A stretch of 64,000 nucleotides of DNA from positions 1,919,372-1,983,371 of the forward strand of contig NZ_KI632511.1 in NCBI RefSeq assembly GCF_000504285.1. The letters run 5' to 3'. A program made the translations under genes and the position numbers. The DNA comes from Actinospica robiniae DSM 44927. Lineage in GTDB: Bacteria > Actinomycetota > Actinomycetes > Streptomycetales > Catenulisporaceae. Shown piece by piece: positions 44,624 to 53,902 of this stretch (positions within the stretch are counted from its first letter, which is position 1; every line of letters starts with the position of its first letter). The notes under the pieces are model-generated. The model had not been told where the DNA came from. It did no database searches and saw nothing but the letters and a program-made list of their open reading frames with translations.

Positions 44624-45535
44624 ATGGCTGAGCTTCGGCCGATCGTGGATGTGCTCCGGCGAGTGCCCGACTCCCATCGGGTTTTCACCGAGCCGCGCGC
44701 GCTCGCCGTGCGGATCCACCGGATCGCGGATCCGCTGCTGGACGAACTCGTGGACCTCGGGCTTCCCGTCCGCATCCAGGGGTCCGAGCAGTTCTTCGAC
44801 CGCAACGATCTGGTCAACATCGGTCTCCGGCTCGGCCTGGACTCCCCTCAACGGCGTTCGTTGACGCTGTTGGGTGCGGCGTTGGCGGCAGGGGCTGAGG
44901 ACAAGCGCATCCTGCGCACGCTGGACATCGTCGGGCGGTGCCCGAACCCGGGCCACGACGGGGCGTGCGAGTTCACCCTCGCGCACTGGCTGGCCGACGT
45001 TCCCGACGTCACCGCAGCGATCGCGCTCGCACCGCATCACCTGCGGTTGGAGCTCGAACTCGAAGGCGGGCCCGAGCGCCACCTGGCGCGCAGCGAGGCC
45101 GTGCACGCGCTGCTGCACTCGCTCGACGACGTCGAGTTCCACCACCTGCCCGACGCGCTGGCCGGCGACCTCGGCTTTCTGCGCGCGACGCGCCTCGCCG
45201 ACTGCCGCCTGGCCACCCACCACCTTGTCGGGCAGGGACTCGCGTCGGGGCTCGAGGTGCGTGCGGCATTCGGGGTCTTCCTCGCTCCGCCGATGTCGGT
45301 GCCGCACTGCTGGATCGAACTGCGCGACGGTGCCGAATGGCGTCGGGCCGACCCGTTCTTCCTGCGGGCCCTGGCCGGCTGGGGAATCGTCGACGCCGCC
45401 CTCTGGCCGGCCGACCGCGAGCCCGTCGGCGCCTACTGGAAGGTCGCGGATGCCTTGCGCGCCTTCGTCTTCCACAACGGCGCACCGCTTCGCAGCTCCC
45501 TGATTACTCGGGCGGAAGGCCCGCCGAAGACGTGA
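44624..45535 (+). CDS. transglutaminase-like superfamily protein
   Basis: The 303-residue protein has a papain-like triad in the spacing of transglutaminase-like enzymes: Cys194 in LADCRLATHHLVGQGLASGL, His228 in SVPHCWIELRDG, and Asp243 in WRRADPFFL. The first about 150 residues are unrecognised. In antibiotic pathways such proteins can form amide bonds between carrier-bound acyl groups and amines (AdmF of andrimid is the known case), so here it may form an amide in place of a condensation domain; that is inference. The ATG at 44624 has GAGGGGG ahead. It is first in the operon with the diiron enzyme and the acyl-AMP ligases. Confidence 0.7.
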   Translation: MAELRPIVDVLRRVPDSHRVFTEPRALAVRIHRIADPLLDELVDLGLPVRIQGSEQFFDRNDLVNIGLRLGLDSPQRRSLTLLGAALAAGAEDKRILRTLDIVGRCPNPGHDGACEFTLAHWLADVPDVTAAIALAPHHLRLELELEGGPERHLARSEAVHALLHSLDDVEFHHLPDALAGDLGFLRATRLADCRLATHHLVGQGLASGLEVRAAFGVFLAPPMSVPHCWIELRDGAEWRRADPFFLRALAGWGIVDAALWPADREPVGAYWKVADALRAFVFHNGAPLRSSLITRAEGPPKT

Positions 45536-45559
45536 CGTGATCCTGACGGAGGGGATTCC

Positions 45560-46555
45560 ATGGCGCAGATAGACGCACCACAGGCCTGGGGGAAGGCCGT
45601 GGCCGAGGAGATGACAGTGCAGGCCGAGGTGGCCGCCCGCTTCACCTGGCGCTACGACGGCCGGGACGGACGGCTGACGGCGATGTACGAGAAGGCCAAG
45701 AGCGCGCAGTGGAACGCGTCCGCCGACATCGAGTGGGCGAACGTGCCGGAGTTCGGCTCGCCGCTGCCGGACCAGGGCGCGCTGCCCGGAGTGCCGCTGC
45801 GCGGCCGGGCGGGCTCGCCGGTGCCGGCCCACCTGTGGGAGCGGTTCCGCTGGGAGTACCACGCGTGGATGACCAGCCAGTTCCTGCACGGAGAGCAGGG
45901 GGCGCTGCTGGCGACCTCGCGCATCGTGGAGACCGTGCCGGATCTGGAGGCCAAGCTCTTCGCGGCGACTCAGGTGGCTGACGAGGCCAGGCATGTCGAG
46001 GCGTACGCCACCTATCTCGACCGGCTCGGCGCGGCCTACCCGATCGATCCGCCGTTGCGCACAATGCTCGCGCACATCATCGGGACGGACGCGTGGGACC
46101 TGACCTTCCTCGGCATGCAGGTCATCGTCGAGGGGATCGCGCTGGCGATGTTCCGGCTGGGCAACGCCACGTCCTTCGATCCGGTCATCCGCCGGATCAC
46201 CGAACTGGTCGCGCGGGACGAGTCGCGCCACGTCGCCTTCGGCGTGCTCGCGTTGGAGGGCCTGTATCCCGAGCTGACCAGCCGCGAGCTGGCCGAGCGG
46301 GAGGAGTTCGTCAAGGAGTCCGCGCTGTTGATGGCGCGGCGCTTCGGAATGGACGAGGTCTGGGAGCGGCTCGGCGTCGACGTGGCCGAAGGAGTGCGCT
46401 TCACCACCACGGACCCGATCATGGTCGATTTCCGGCGGCTGATGTTCACGAGGGTCACCGCCTGCCTGGTCCGCGTCGGTCTCTTCACCGACAGCGTGCG
46501 GGCGCATCTGGAGCAGCTGTCCCTGGTGCGCCCCAGTTCGGCGGCGCATCGATGA
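45560..46555 (+). CDS. ferritin-like diiron oxygenase
   Basis: The 331-aa protein has a four-helix diiron site: Glu112 (HGEQGAL), Glu142 and His145 (DEARH), Glu191 (VEGIAL), Glu221 and His224 (DESRH). The two halves have the same 30-residue spacing, as in R2-like and acyl-ACP-desaturase-like enzymes. The extra His that AurF places four residues before its last ExxH is absent, so a plain AurF N-oxygenase is less likely. It probably hydroxylates, desaturates or N-oxidises a carrier-bound or free acyl substrate. The GGAGGGG before the start is strong. Its stop overlaps the next ATG. Confidence 0.82.
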   Translation: MAQIDAPQAWGKAVAEEMTVQAEVAARFTWRYDGRDGRLTAMYEKAKSAQWNASADIEWANVPEFGSPLPDQGALPGVPLRGRAGSPVPAHLWERFRWEYHAWMTSQFLHGEQGALLATSRIVETVPDLEAKLFAATQVADEARHVEAYATYLDRLGAAYPIDPPLRTMLAHIIGTDAWDLTFLGMQVIVEGIALAMFRLGNATSFDPVIRRITELVARDESRHVAFGVLALEGLYPELTSRELAEREEFVKESALLMARRFGMDEVWERLGVDVAEGVRFTTTDPIMVDFRRLMFTRVTACLVRVGLFTDSVRAHLEQLSLVRPSSAAHR

Positions 46556-48147
46556 GCCCTGAATTGCGGCTGTTGGACCGGTCACCGACGGGCTGGCTCC
46601 ACGAGCCGGACGACGAGCGCGGCCTGCACGCCACCTCGCCCGATTCAGACCGCTGGGAGTTCACCTCCTACCGCCGGCTGGCCGAGCTCGCGCAGGATGC
46701 CGCCGCCACGCTGGCCGGACGCGGCGTCGGGGCGGGTGACAGGGTTCTGATCGTTGTCTCCGACCCGGTGCGGTTCGCAGCGCAGTACTTCGGCACGATC
46801 CTGCTCGGGGCGAGCCCCGCTCCTGCGGCGCCGCCACCGGCGTTCACGCGGCCCGCGGCGTACGCCCAGCATATCAATGCTCTGATCGAGCTGGTCGGCG
46901 CCGCGGCGGTGACAGCCGATCCCGAGGTCGAGCCCTTCCTTGCCCAACACGCCACCCAACCCGTCCGGCAGCCCGCGGACGAGCAGCCCGACCTGATCCA
47001 GTTCAGCTCCGGGTCCACCGGCGCGCAGCGCGCAGTGCTGCTCGGCCCGGATGCGCTGTGGGCGAACGTGACCGCGCTGGTCCACTGGCTGAAGGTCGAG
47101 CCGGAGGACGCCTTCGGCAGCTGGCTGCCGCTCTACCACGACATGGGCCTGGTCGGCATGCTGCTCGGGCCGATGACAGTAGGCTGCGACATCTGGCTGA
47201 TGCGGCCACACGAGTTCGTCCGCTCCCCCGCGAGCTGGGTCCGGCTGCTGGCCGAGCAGCGCTGCGCCATCACGGCGATCCCGCCGTTCGGGCTCTCGCA
47301 CGTCCGGCGGCGGATCCGCGACCTCGACCTCGGCGGGGCCGATCTGTCGAACCTGCGGGCGGTCATCGTCGGGGCGGAGCGGATCGACGCCGCCACGGCC
47401 CGCGGCTTCAGCGAACTCCTGACTCCACACGGCTTGCGCGAGACGGCGGTGCTGCCCGCGTACGGCATGGCCGAGGCGACGCTCGCGGTGACGGGCACAC
47501 CGCTCGGCTCGGCCTGGCGCACTGCGGCCGACGGTACGGTCTCCTGCGGCCGCCCGCTCGAGAGTGTCGGCGTGTGCGTACTCGATGAGGACGGTCTGCC
47601 GGTGCCGGACGGCGCGGTAGGTGAGATCCACGTCTCAGGGCCCTCATTGGCGCGGGCGCGACTGTCCAGAGGCGAATCCGGGATGGGGGAGATCGGGCCT
47701 CGGCTGCGCACCGGTGACGCAGGGTTCTTCGACGGCGGGGATCTGTTCGTGCTCGGGCGCATCGGGGACGCGGTCAAGTACCTCGGCCGCTGGGTCTTCG
47801 CCGACGACGTGCAGGAGTTGGTCGCGCCCGCGCTGCCGGCGCGCCGGACGGCGGTCGCGCTGCTCGGCGCCGTGCAGGGGCGCGAGCGGGCGGTGATCGC
47901 GGTGGAGGGGGCGTTGGCCGATCAGGAGGCCGAGGCCGTCGGCCGGGCGGTCGCCGGTCCGCTGCCGTGGCTGGACCTGCAGGTCGCGCGGGTCGGATCC
48001 GGCTGGATCGAGCGCACCACCAGCGGCAAGCCGCGCCGCCGGGTCATGTGGGCCAAGACGCTGGCGGACGGGTTCGAGCACACCGTGCTTTATCACGCCG
48101 AAGGAACGGGCCGGCCCGAATCGGGCCGACATGGGGAAGGAGACTGA
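46552..48147 (+). CDS. fatty acyl-AMP ligase (FAAL-type)
   Basis: The 531-aa adenylating enzyme activates a carboxylic acid as its AMP ester and passes it to a carrier protein. It has FSSGSTGAQRAVLLGPDALW (P-loop-like motif, with FSSGSTG in place of YTSGSTG), SWLPLYHDMGLVGMLLGPMT (a FAAL hallmark), PAYGMAEATLAV and RTGDAGFFDGGDLFVLGR. The acid is unknown, perhaps a fatty or beta-amino acid. The ATG overlaps the diiron gene stop (ATGA), and its stop touches the start of the carrier gene (TGATG), so the genes are translated in step. Confidence 0.87.
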   Translation: MSPELRLLDRSPTGWLHEPDDERGLHATSPDSDRWEFTSYRRLAELAQDAAATLAGRGVGAGDRVLIVVSDPVRFAAQYFGTILLGASPAPAAPPPAFTRPAAYAQHINALIELVGAAAVTADPEVEPFLAQHATQPVRQPADEQPDLIQFSSGSTGAQRAVLLGPDALWANVTALVHWLKVEPEDAFGSWLPLYHDMGLVGMLLGPMTVGCDIWLMRPHEFVRSPASWVRLLAEQRCAITAIPPFGLSHVRRRIRDLDLGGADLSNLRAVIVGAERIDAATARGFSELLTPHGLRETAVLPAYGMAEATLAVTGTPLGSAWRTAADGTVSCGRPLESVGVCVLDEDGLPVPDGAVGEIHVSGPSLARARLSRGESGMGEIGPRLRTGDAGFFDGGDLFVLGRIGDAVKYLGRWVFADDVQELVAPALPARRTAVALLGAVQGRERAVIAVEGALADQEAEAVGRAVAGPLPWLDLQVARVGSGWIERTTSGKPRRRVMWAKTLADGFEHTVLYHAEGTGRPESGRHGEGD

Positions 48148-48485
48148 TGCAGGAGCAAGGAGCCGTCGGAGCGCTGTCCGAGGCGGAGTTGACGTTCGTC
48201 CGCGCCACCCTCGAACGCGTGGTGGCGCGGCTGGCCCCCGGCTCGCCGGAGAGGGTCGAGCCCTCCCAATCGCTGATCGACGAGCTGGGGTTCGACTCGT
48301 TCCGGCTGGTGGAGCTGGCGGTGCGGCTGGAAGAGCTCTTCGATGTGGAGTTCATGACCTTCGAGGCCGCCTCGCTGATCGGCACGGTGGAGGATCTCGG
48401 TGGCTTCGTGGTGCGCCGGATCGCCGAGGCGGCCGCCGTGGTGCCGAGCCCGGCGCAGGTGGAGCAGATGCTGAGGACGCTGTGA
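48147..48485 (+). CDS. acyl carrier protein
   Basis: The 112-residue protein carries the phosphopantetheine Ser51 in LIDELGFDSFRLVELAVRLE. The attachment motif LGFDS is standard. It is longer than a bare carrier domain because of about 12 extra residues at the front and a helical tail of about 20. It lies between the FAAL and a second AMP ligase with overlaps at both ends (TGATG, GTGA), so it is the likely partner of one or both. Confidence 0.88.
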   Translation: MQEQGAVGALSEAELTFVRATLERVVARLAPGSPERVEPSQSLIDELGFDSFRLVELAVRLEELFDVEFMTFEAASLIGTVEDLGGFVVRRIAEAAAVVPSPAQVEQMLRTL

Positions 48486-49948
48486 GCGGGGACGCGGCAC
48501 CAGGCGTGCCCGCCGTGTGCGCCCGGATCCGCGAGCTCGCCCTCACGGATCCGGACCGGCCGGCCTTGACCACCCGGGTGGACGGCCAGTGGCGCACGCT
48601 GACGTTCGCTCAGCTGTGCCGGCGCGTGGCCGGTGTCGCGAGTGCGGCGGCACAGGCCGGAGCGCGGCCGGGCATGCGCACGTGGGTGGCTCTGCCGAAC
48701 GGCGAGCGCTTCTACGTCGCTGTGCTGGCCTCCTGGTGGCTCGGCTGCACTCCCGTCATCGTGCCGCCGGAGGCCACGGCGGACGAGCTGGAGACTCTGC
48801 TGAAAGGCTTGGTCCAGCACACCGATGAGGAGATCCTGCCTGTCGCGGAGCTGATCGATGGCGCCCTGGACTGCGCCCCGGACAGCGCGGAATCGGACTT
48901 GCCGGAGCCGGCACCCGAGCCGACCACGGCGTGGTACCTGCCCTCCGGCGGGACTACGGGCCTGCCGCAGCTTCAGGCGGTCAAGCGACGGCCCGCCGAC
49001 CTGTTCGAGGTCATCACGGCGGTGATGTGGACGGCGAAGTGGCAGATCGACGCCGTGCAGCTCGTGCTCGGTCCGCTCTCCCACGCGGCGCCGTTGACCA
49101 CGAGCCTGGCCGGTCTCGCGCGCGGAGCGCATCTGTTGGTGCCGACCCGCATCGCCCCGACCGAACTACTGGAGGCGATGCGTCTGTTCCCGCCCACCTG
49201 GTGCCAGCTCACCCCGCATCAGATGGCGATGCTCGACACGGACGGGCCGCTCGGTCAGGCGCTGTGCGCGCGCCTGACCGGGATCCTGCACACGGCGGCA
49301 CCGTGCCCGGAGGGGCTCAAGCTCAGTTGGATCGCGCGGCTCGGCGGCGACCGGGTCTTCGAGCTCTACAGCGCCTCGCAGATGGTGGGCCTGGCCGTGT
49401 GCGACGGCGATGAGTGGCTCGAGCGGCGCGGTACGGTCGGGCGGCCTTGGGGCGATGTGCTGATCGCGGACGAATCGGGTGCCGCGGTGCCCACGGGCAA
49501 GGTCGGCGAGATCTACTTCCGCAATGAGCTGATGCTCTCCGCGCCACCCGAGGACGTGGCGCACCTGCGCTCCCTCCCGGACGGCCACTTCAGCGTCGGG
49601 GACGTGGGCCGTCTCGACGAGGACGGCTACCTCTACCTCACCGACCGCGTGGACGACGTGTTCAAGGTCGGCGGCGCGCAGGTGAGCGCCCGCGAGATCG
49701 AGCAGCGGCTGCTGACGCATCCCGGCGTGGCCGAGGCAGTCGTGGTGGGCCGCCCCGACGCGGCGATGGGACGGATCGCTTACGCGGTCGTCGTCCCGGC
49801 CGACCCGGGGCGCCCGCCGGCTGAGGCCGAGCTGATCGCGCACTGCCGCGCCGCGCTGGCGCCCTACAAGGTGCCACGCGGCATTGAAACGGTCGACGCG
49901 CTCAGCCGTTCCCGGGCGGACAAAGTCGAGCGCCACCGATACCGATAA
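48482..49948 (+). CDS. AMP-dependent acid ligase
   Basis: The 488-residue enzyme belongs to the acyl-CoA synthetase/adenylation superfamily. It has LPSGGTTGLPQLQAVKR (a variant A3 loop), YSASQMVGLAVCDGDE in place of the usual YGxTE, the hinge and A8 region DEDGYLYLTDRVDDVFKVGG, and the catalytic Lys in RSRADKVERHRYR near the end. A GTG start overlaps the ACP stop. It may load the same carrier with another acid, or make a CoA ester. It is the last gene of the operon; an operator and the methyltransferase follow. Confidence 0.82.
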   Translation: MSGDAAPGVPAVCARIRELALTDPDRPALTTRVDGQWRTLTFAQLCRRVAGVASAAAQAGARPGMRTWVALPNGERFYVAVLASWWLGCTPVIVPPEATADELETLLKGLVQHTDEEILPVAELIDGALDCAPDSAESDLPEPAPEPTTAWYLPSGGTTGLPQLQAVKRRPADLFEVITAVMWTAKWQIDAVQLVLGPLSHAAPLTTSLAGLARGAHLLVPTRIAPTELLEAMRLFPPTWCQLTPHQMAMLDTDGPLGQALCARLTGILHTAAPCPEGLKLSWIARLGGDRVFELYSASQMVGLAVCDGDEWLERRGTVGRPWGDVLIADESGAAVPTGKVGEIYFRNELMLSAPPEDVAHLRSLPDGHFSVGDVGRLDEDGYLYLTDRVDDVFKVGGAQVSAREIEQRLLTHPGVAEAVVVGRPDAAMGRIAYAVVVPADPGRPPAEAELIAHCRAALAPYKVPRGIETVDALSRSRADKVERHRYR

Positions 49949-49963
49949 ACCCCGATCGAGGCA

Positions 49964-49977
49964 TCGAAGCGCTTCGA
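49964..49977. promoter_or_regulatory. cluster operator before O-methyltransferase
   Basis: TCGAAGCGCTTCGA is perfect here, 25 bp before the methyltransferase start, so that gene can be transcribed separately from the operon upstream and still stay in the regulon. Confidence 0.8.
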
Positions 49978-50002
49978 CGAATTCTTCGACAGGAGTTCCT
50001 CC

Positions 50003-50659
50003 ATGGCCGTCTACACTCTCTCCCCCGCACCCGCTCGCCTCGAGCTGGTGGTCAAGCATATGTTCAACCACGTGATGCAGGCCGAGGCCGGCATCTATGA
50101 AGGCGGCGCCAGCCTGGCCCAGATCGAGCATCTACGGGACGTGGCCCGCCGCAGCGGATCCACCTGGATCGCCGAGATCGGATTCAACGTGGGCTACTCC
50201 ACCATCGGGTTCCTGGAGAGCTCACCCGAGGCGAGAGTGGTCTCCTTCGAGCTCGATCTGCGCCCGTGCGTGAAACTGGCCAAGGAGTTCATCGACGAGC
50301 GCTACCCCGGGCGGCACGAGCTCGTGGTCGGCGACTCGCAGGTGACCGTGCCCGAGTTCGCCGAGGCCTGCCGGGCCGGGTCGCAGGGCTTCGATCTGGT
50401 CTTCATCGACGGCAGCCACATGTACGACGTCGCCGCCAACGACATCCGCAACAGCGCGCGGATCGCCGCGCAGCAGGCCACGGTCGTGGTCGACGACCTG
50501 ACGCCGTGGTACCTGTGGGGCGCGGGGCCGACCCGGGCCTGGCAGGAGGCGGTGGACTCCGAACGGATCGAAGCGCTCGAGTACGTGGTGGACGGCCGGA
50601 TCGTGGACCGGATCGAAGGGCCGGCGGACCGTGCGTGGGCCGTCGGGCGTTTCCGCTGA
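50003..50659 (+). CDS. class I SAM-dependent O-methyltransferase
   Basis: The 218-residue enzyme resembles the catechol-type/CmcI-like O-methyltransferases: IAEIGFNVGYSTIGFLESSP (motif I with the SAM Gly-rich loop), VVSFELDLRPC and DLVFIDGSHMYDVAANDIRN (metal-binding Asp and His), then VVVDDLTPW. It would methylate a hydroxyl group of the cluster product or an intermediate. The ATG has AGGAG upstream. Its own operator lies just ahead. Element B begins 13 bp after its stop. Confidence 0.87.
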   Translation: MAVYTLSPAPARLELVVKHMFNHVMQAEAGIYEGGASLAQIEHLRDVARRSGSTWIAEIGFNVGYSTIGFLESSPEARVVSFELDLRPCVKLAKEFIDERYPGRHELVVGDSQVTVPEFAEACRAGSQGFDLVFIDGSHMYDVAANDIRNSARIAAQQATVVVDDLTPWYLWGAGPTRAWQEAVDSERIEALEYVVDGRIVDRIEGPADRAWAVGRFR

Positions 50660-50969
50660 CGCATGGAGCGATTTAATGATCGGCTGAGTGTTGGTGGGGG
50701 GGTGGGATGGCTTGTCGCGTCGCGGTGGGCGTCGGGGGCTGGGCGGCCGCTTCGCGTCGCCTGGTTCGTCTGACCACCCGCCCACCCGTTGCGTTGGCGG
50801 GGCGGCCTGGAGATTCAAGATTAAAAAACGCCGCTGGCGGGCCCTTCCCTCGGAGAGAGATGCCGGGGTTTGTGGGGTGCTGGCGTTGGCGGGGCGGGCT
50901 GAGGTCCGGGATGGTGAGGTGCCGGGGGCGTGCTCTCTCCTCGGTCGGCCCCCGGAGGCAATCAGGAAC

Positions 50970-51042
50970 CTGCCGGGAGATCAAGCGGCGGCGGCCCTCG
51001 TTGATGCTGGATCTTGCATCGCGCCGCTTGACCTCCCGACAG
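50970..51042. repeat. conserved stem-loop in left arm of element B
   Basis: The stem CTGCCGGGAGATCAAGCGGC (from 50970) pairs, with two mismatches, with the complement ending at 51042. The loop contains GATGCTGGATCTTGCATC, itself a small dyad. Confidence 0.72.
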
Positions 51043-51422
51043 AACCCTGATCGGGCTTCGCCTGCCCGACCGAGGAGAGAACACACCCCCTGAGGCCCGG
51101 TGCGAGCTGCGCTCGGGCCGAGACCCGTGCCGTGGCCCGGCCTCAAGGGGGAAGTCCACGATCCGGAAGGATTCTGCATCACCGTGATCCGAACATCCCG
51201 ACCCTTGATCCATGCGAAAGGGTCGGTGCTCCGGTCGCGCTTGATGCAGGATCCTGCATCGCCCTGGTGCGATCGACCCCGATCCCAGACTTCGCGGCAG
51301 AATCCCGCAGGCCGGCCGTGTTTCGGCGCGGAAGAATCCTGCATCGCCCTGATCCGAGCATCCCGATCCCCGACCCGTGTGAAGGCGTCGGCGCTCGGGC
51401 CCCTGGGCCTGCCGCACGCCGA

Positions 51423-53210
51423 GGACTCTGCTGGCGAAGTCGTGGTCTGATTTTGTGGCAGGCTGGGTGGTCGTGTCGGCTGGGTGATTGAGGGGCTTGT
51501 GGTGTTTCGTCCTGTGCGGGCTGGTGGGGTTCCGGCGGCGACGGCCGCGTTGGCGTGGGCGGTGCATCCGAAGGGCACGGGCGAGATGCGGGTGCGTGAT
51601 GCGCTCGGGCCGTTGTTCGCCGATGAGGATTTCGAGCACGAGCGGTTCGCCGGGATGTTTGCGGCGCTCGGCCGGCCCGCGCTTTCGCCGGGGTTGCTGG
51701 CGATGGTCACGGTGTTGCAGTTCCTGCACAACCTCTCGGACCGGGAGGCGGTGGTGGCGATGGCGGACCGGATCTCGTGGAAGTACGCGCTGGGCCTGGA
51801 TGTGGCTGAGACCGGGTTCGACGCGTCGGTGCTGGCCGAGTTCCGGGCCCGGCTGGCCGAGCCGGGGCGCGCGGACGCGCTGCTCGATACCGTGCTGGAC
51901 AAGCTCAAGGCGGCCGGGCTGGTGCGCGCGGGCGGGCGGGCGCGTACGGACTCGACGCATGTGCTCGCGGCGGTGCGCTCGCTGGGCCGGGTCGAGATGC
52001 TCGGCGAGAGTGTGCGTGCGGCGCTCGAGGAGATCGCGCGGGTCGCTCCGGAGCGGGTCGTGCCGCTGCTGGCGCCGGGGTGGGAGGAGCGGTACGGGCG
52101 CAAGGTCGAGACCTCCCGGCTGATCGGGCGCGGGCGGGGCAAGGCCACGATGGAGGAGTTGGCCGGGCGGTTCGGCGCGGACGGCTCGCTGCTGCTCGAG
52201 ACGCTTAAGGCGGACCCCACGGCCGGGTGGGTCCTTAGGCTGCCGCAGGTACGGCTGCTCGCCCAGGTCTGGGAGCAGCACTTCGAGCGGAGTGAGGGCG
52301 GCGGATGGGTGCTCAAAGCCGTCACCGACCTGCCGCCCGCGGCCGAGTTGCCGATCTCTCCGTACGACCCGGATGCCCGCTACGCGGTCAAACGCGCGAG
52401 CGGGTGGGAGGGAGGCAAGGTCCACCTGACCGAGTCCTGCGACGAGGATCTCCCGCACCTGGTCACGGATGTCGCCACGAGCGCGGCGACCGTGCAGGAT
52501 TCCGCGCAGACAACTGATATCCAGGAACGGCTCCTGGCGCGCGGGCTGGGCCCGGGCGTGCATGTGATGGACGCCGGGTATCCCACCGCCGCGAACCTCA
52601 TCGCCGCGGCCGGCCACGGCATCACCCTGATCGCGCCGGTCACCGTCTCGAGCGGGCGGGGCGCGAAGACCGGGACCTTCAGCCCGGCGAGTTCGAGATC
52701 GACTGGGACACCGGGCGCGCCCGCTGCCCGGGCGAGAAGGTGAGCAACCCGATGCGCGGGCAGAAGAACGGGCTGGTCGCCTTCAGCTTCTCCCGCCGCG
52801 ACTGCACACCCTGCCCGCTACGCACCGCCTGTCTGAGCGCGCCGGCCCCTCGGCCACGCGTGCTGGTCGTTCACCCCCGCGAGCCCTACGAGGCCCGCAT
52901 GAACGCGATCCGCACCCAGCACACCCCAGAATGGCAGAAGGTTTATAACCAGCGCGCCGGTATCGAGGGCACCATCTCCCAGGCCGTACGCATCAGCGAT
53001 CTACGCCACTCCCGCTACCGCGGGCTCCCCAAAAACCACCTCCAAAACGTCCTGACCGGCATCGCGATCAACATCAGACGCCTCGGCGCGCACTACGCGC
53101 CCACCCAGACCAAACCCCGCCGACCCACCCGTATACAAGCCCTCTACGACACCCACCACATCGGCAAACCCGCCTAACCAAACCACCCCCGACTTCGCCA
53201 GCAGAGTCCC
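51423..53210. mobile_element. IS1182-family insertion sequence
   Basis: The 20-bp ends GGACTCTGCTGGCGAAGTCG (51423-51442) and its complement (53190-53209) are perfect inverted repeats around one transposase. CCGA lies directly to the left (51419-51422) and to the right (53211-53214). Element A has the uninterrupted site, GCCGCACCCCGAGGGG, at about 6171-6186, so this is a 4-bp target duplication in element B. Length is 1.79 kb, typical for this family. Confidence 0.88.
51484..53177 (+). pseudogene. IS1182-family transposase, frameshifted
   Basis: The first frame (51484-52743) has LLAMVTVLQFLHNLSDREAV, WKYALGLDVAETGFDASVLA, ARTDSTHVLAAVRSL (first catalytic Asp), SPYDPDARYAVKR, KVHLTESCDEDLPHLVTDVA and VMDAGYPTAANLIAAAGHG. 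The family pattern then continues in another frame: GEFEIDWDTGRARCPGEK, SRRDCTPCPLRTACLSAP, RAGIEGTISQAVRISDLRHS (catalytic Glu) and LPKNHLQNVLTGIAINIRRL, to 53177. The break lies close to 52,680. A programmed frameshift is possible, but a one-base indel is simpler, so this copy is probably inactive. The listed GTG at 52740 is inside the second frame and not a true start. Confidence 0.87.
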
Positions 53211-53543
53211 CCGAGGGGAAATCCTGCACCGCTTTCAGCCATACCCCCGACGCCATCTGCCCAGCCACCCCGTCCACCCCCCTTCCGTCACAAGTCCCGA
53301 CAACCCTCGTACGCTTCCATGCTAGACGCCACCACCGACAAAAACCGCGCATCCGGCTTTTACCGGATAATTAAAAATAACGGAGGTTTCAGGGGAACTC
53401 GGGCGCGCGCCCCGGCGTTGAAGGAGTAGAGAAGAAGAGAGCAGCCCAGAACCACGATGCAAGATCGTGCATAGGGCGCGACCGGGCCACGGGCCGGGAC
53501 TCGGCCCGAGCGCAGCTCGCACTGGTCCCTCAGGGGGTGGGCT

Positions 53544-53784
53544 CCAATGCCGTTCGGTTCAGTTCCATGATCGTTGGTGCAGTGCCGATGAACTGCGTCG
53601 ATGGCTATGTTCGATCGTTAACGCGTTCGTCAGTGGCTGACTACCGCTGTGTAGCCGGCTCTGGCGGCAAGCGACCAGTAGCCTGCGTGCGCTGCAGCGG
53701 TTGACGTGCGCCGATGCCCCTTGGTCATTACGCGCGCCGCGTTGCGTGCGGCGCGGCATGCCCGTTTGAACCGAACGACATTGG
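53544..53784. mobile_element. 241-bp MITE-like insertion
   Basis: The ends CCAATGCCGTTCGGTTCA and TGAACCGAACGACATTGG are inverted repeats with one mismatch. The 8 bases GGTGGGCT lie on both sides (53536-53543 and 53785-53792), and element A has GGTGGGCT once at the matching place (about 6500). This is a target duplication of 8 bp. No gene is inside; it is too short for a transposase and must be moved by one from elsewhere. Confidence 0.83.
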
Positions 53785-53829
53785 GGTGGGCTCTCTCCTC
53801 GGTCGGGCAGGCGAAGCCCGATCAGGGTT

Positions 53830-53902
53830 CTGCCGGGAGGTCAAGCGGCGCGATGCACGATTCAGCATCAACCCAGGCCACCGCCGCTTGACCTCCCGGC
53901 AG
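53830..53902. repeat. conserved stem-loop in right arm of element B
   Basis: The stem CTGCCGGGAGGTCAAGCGGC (from 53830) pairs perfectly with the complement ending at 53902. The loop has CGATGCACGATTCAGCATC. It matches the right arm of element A. Confidence 0.77.

Noticed and set aside
52740-53177. second transposase frame as a separate gene
   Set aside because: The transposase family continues upstream in the same frame before the GTG, so it is the 3-prime part of one frameshifted gene.
53559-53759. 66-residue minus-strand frame inside the MITE-like element
   Set aside because: No ribosome site, no motif and the element is too small to hold a transposase.
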